A stretch of 15,721 nt of DNA from Acetobacteraceae bacterium (lineage in GTDB: Bacteria > Pseudomonadota > Alphaproteobacteria > Acetobacterales > Acetobacteraceae), in NCBI GenBank assembly GCA_025356735.1, contig JANXRT010000153.1:1-15721 (forward strand), in the 5' to 3' direction. Positions 14,475 through 15,721 of the stretch are shown piece by piece. Both the position numbers and the translations under genes were made by a program. Numbering within the stretch: the first letter of the stretch is position 1; every line of letters starts with the position of its first letter. Under the pieces are notes generated by a model, which had not been told where the DNA came from, searched no databases, and saw nothing but the letters and a program-made list of their open reading frames with translations.

Positions 14475-15411
14475 TGGGCGCCCACTCGGCGGCCGGCCGC
14501 GACAGCGTGTCGAGCACCGCCATCCGCACCGCCACCCCCATCTCGACCTGCTCGCGGATCAGGCTGCGCTCGGGATCGTCGGCGACCTCGCTGTCGATCT
14601 CGACGCCGCGGTTCATCGGACCCGGATGCATCACCAGAGCGTCCGGCTTGGCGTAGGCCAGCTTTTCCGCATCAAGCCCGAAGAAACGGAAATACTCGCG
14701 GGCACTCGGCACCAGGCTCTGCGCCATCCGTTCCTTCTGCAACCGCAGCATCATCACGATGTCGGCGCCGGCCAATCCCGAACGCATGTCGTGGAACACC
14801 TTGACGCCGAGTTCCTCCGCCTGCGCCGGGATCAGGGTCGGCGGCGCGATCACCCGCACCCGGCTGCCCATCGTCGTCAGCAGGTGGATGTTGGAGCGCG
14901 CCACCCGGGAGTGCAGAACGTCGCCGCAGATGGCTATGGTGAGCCCCTCCAGCCGGCCGCGCCGGCGGCGGATGGTCAGCGCGTCGAGCAGCGCCTGGGT
15001 CGGGTGCTCATGGGTGCCGTCGCCGGCGTTGATCACCGCGGCATCGACTTTCTGTGCCAGCAGGTTGGGCGCGCCGGACTGGTCGTGGCGCACCACCAGC
15101 AGGTCGCAATGCATCGCGTTCAAGGTCGCCGCGGTATCGAGCAGCGTCTCGCCCTTGTTCACCGAGGAGGTCGAGACCGACATGTTGATGACGTCCGCAC
15201 CCAGCCGCTTGCCGGCGAGCTCGAAGCTGGTGCGGGTGCGGGTGCTGTCCTCATAGAACAGGTTGATCAGGGTCTTGCCGCGCAGCAGGTCGCGCTGGGT
15301 CTTGCCCGAACGGTTCAACAGCACGTAGCTGTCGGCGAGGTCGAGCAGTTGGGCAATGGCGGGGGGATGCAGCCCCTCGATCGCGAGCAGATGACGTTCC
15401 GGGTAAACCAC
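14464..15411 (-). CDS. pyrB: Aspartate carbamoyltransferase catalytic subunit
   Basis: A 315-residue enzyme joining carbamoyl phosphate and aspartate, the committed step of pyrimidine synthesis in the cytoplasm. Key residues are visible: the carbamoyl phosphate loop STRTRTSFE (56-64), the lysine loop SVNKGET with Lys86, His136 in HEHPTQALLD, Arg169 in LHSRVARS, Arg223 in MLRLQKER, and MHPGPMNRGVEI (261-272). The length matches PyrB (about 310). The start is GTG at 15411, chosen because VYPERHLLAIEGL fits the family N-terminus; no strong ribosome-binding site precedes it. It is the first gene of the long - strand cluster and overlaps pyrC by 11 bases, which fits two subunits made in fixed ratio. 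No pyrI regulatory gene is present. Confidence 0.97.
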   Translation of the reverse strand: MVYPERHLLAIEGLHPPAIAQLLDLADSYVLLNRSGKTQRDLLRGKTLINLFYEDSTRTRTSFELAGKRLGADVINMSVSTSSVNKGETLLDTAATLNAMHCDLLVVRHDQSGAPNLLAQKVDAAVINAGDGTHEHPTQALLDALTIRRRRGRLEGLTIAICGDVLHSRVARSNIHLLTTMGSRVRVIAPPTLIPAQAEELGVKVFHDMRSGLAGADIVMMLRLQKERMAQSLVPSAREYFRFFGLDAEKLAYAKPDALVMHPGPMNRGVEIDSEVADDPERSLIREQVEMGVAVRMAVLDTLSRPAAEWAPNVR

Positions 15412-15554
15412 GCCGCTTGGTCGCAGAAATGTTCCGGCTTCGTCAAGCGATCCGCGCTCCCGATTGGGGTTGCGCGCGCCACGCGAAACATCCCACGATC
15501 CAGGTGCGACGCCCGGCCACCATCAAAGCGCCGGCGCGCATTAGGGGAGCGTCC
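15412..15554. promoter_or_regulatory. Divergent intergenic region between pyrB and a substrate-binding protein gene
   Basis: These 143 bases must hold the promoters for the - strand pyrB cluster and the + strand transporter gene. On the - strand, TTGACG at 15446-15441 looks like a -35 box, but the hexamer 17 bases on is poor, so I do not define a promoter. A 10-base palindrome GCGCCGGCGC lies at 15528-15537, just before the ribosome-binding site of the + strand gene. No pyrimidine-responsive leader peptide or attenuator is evident. Confidence 0.4.
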
Positions 15555-15721
15555 ATGTCCGAAGTCACCCGCCGTGCCGTGCTGGGCACCGCAATAACCG
15601 CCGGCACCGTGATCCCGGCCCGTGCGCGGGCCGAAACCAGGACCATCCGCGTCGGCGTGCTGACCGACATGGCCGGTGCCTATGCCGCCAACACCGGCGC
15701 CGGATCGGTGCTGGCGACCCG
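15555..15721 (+). CDS. ABC transporter substrate-binding protein, branched-chain amino acid type (5' part)
   Basis: The first 55 codons of an exported protein, cut by the window edge. Residues 1-26 form a signal peptide with twin arginines (EVTRRAVLGTAIT), a short hydrophobic stretch and a likely cleavage after ARA before Glu27. The twin arginines suggest Tat export, though the motif is not perfect. The mature start TIRVGVLTDMAGAYAANTGAGS matches the first strand and ligand loop of Leu/Ile/Val-type periplasmic binding proteins (Peripla_BP_6), which often read IRIGVLTDMSGxYAxxTGxGS. GGGGAG lies 8 bases before the ATG. It runs away from pyrB and is not part of that cluster. Permease and ATPase partners would be outside the window, if linked. 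The ligand cannot be named. Confidence 0.8.
   Translation, partial: MSEVTRRAVLGTAITAGTVIPARARAETRTIRVGVLTDMAGAYAANTGAGSVLAT

Noticed and set aside
15528..15537. Perfect 10-base palindrome GCGCCGGCGC as an operator
   Set aside because: Short G/C palindromes are frequent at this base composition and there is no second copy or known regulator to support it.
1..15721. Mobile elements, CRISPR arrays, tRNA or rRNA genes, toxin-antitoxin or defence modules
   Set aside because: I looked on both strands and found no transposase or integrase motifs, no spaced direct repeats, and no RNA gene signatures; nearly all bases are accounted for by conserved protein genes.

Overview
The window is high in G+C (roughly two thirds by eye) and densely packed. 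Its gene content and order point to an alphaproteobacterium, most likely of the Rhodospirillales/Acetobacteraceae type. Supporting signs are a PleD of the Caulobacter type, a metal-ligand-less PyrC directly behind PyrB, the run pyrB-pyrC-plsY-dprA-topA-rnr-protease-rpmG, and an L33 of the cysteine-free form. The assignment to an order is inference; no rRNA or other marker is present.

Left part (1-2274, + strand): the end of a dipeptide/oligopeptide ABC transporter operon. It holds the last 43 residues of a DppC-type permease, the two ATPases DppD and DppF, and a 61-residue single-pass membrane protein whose GTG start lies inside the end of dppF.

Middle part (2281-4480): a PmtA-like phospholipid N-methyltransferase gene on the - strand runs away from a + strand pleD, a diguanylate cyclase response regulator. 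About 200 bases separate them, including an AT-rich patch (46 of 120 bases G/C at 2841-2960). A 45-codon reading frame in this gap ends in an ATGA overlap with the methyltransferase start.

Right part (4515-15411, all - strand): read in the direction of transcription, pyrB, pyrC, plsY, dprA, topA, rnr, an S41 C-terminal processing protease, then rpmG. The first seven genes are joined by overlaps of 11, 4 and 4 nt, a gap of 50 nt, a gap of 1 nt and an overlap of 4 nt, so they look like one long housekeeping transcript. It covers pyrimidine synthesis, phosphatidic acid synthesis, DNA processing, supercoil relaxation, RNA decay and periplasmic proteolysis. rpmG has its own convincing sigma-70-like promoter. 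The PyrC lacks the HxH zinc motif and probably serves as a non-catalytic partner of PyrB.

Right edge (15555-15721, + strand): the start of an exported ABC transporter substrate-binding protein, divergent from pyrB.

I see no mobile element, CRISPR array, tRNA, rRNA or defence system. Most of the window is conserved core genome. The spots that merit a second look are the pmtA-pleD junction, the pseudo-dihydroorotase and the small membrane protein. I did not find evidence for an undescribed multi-gene system.
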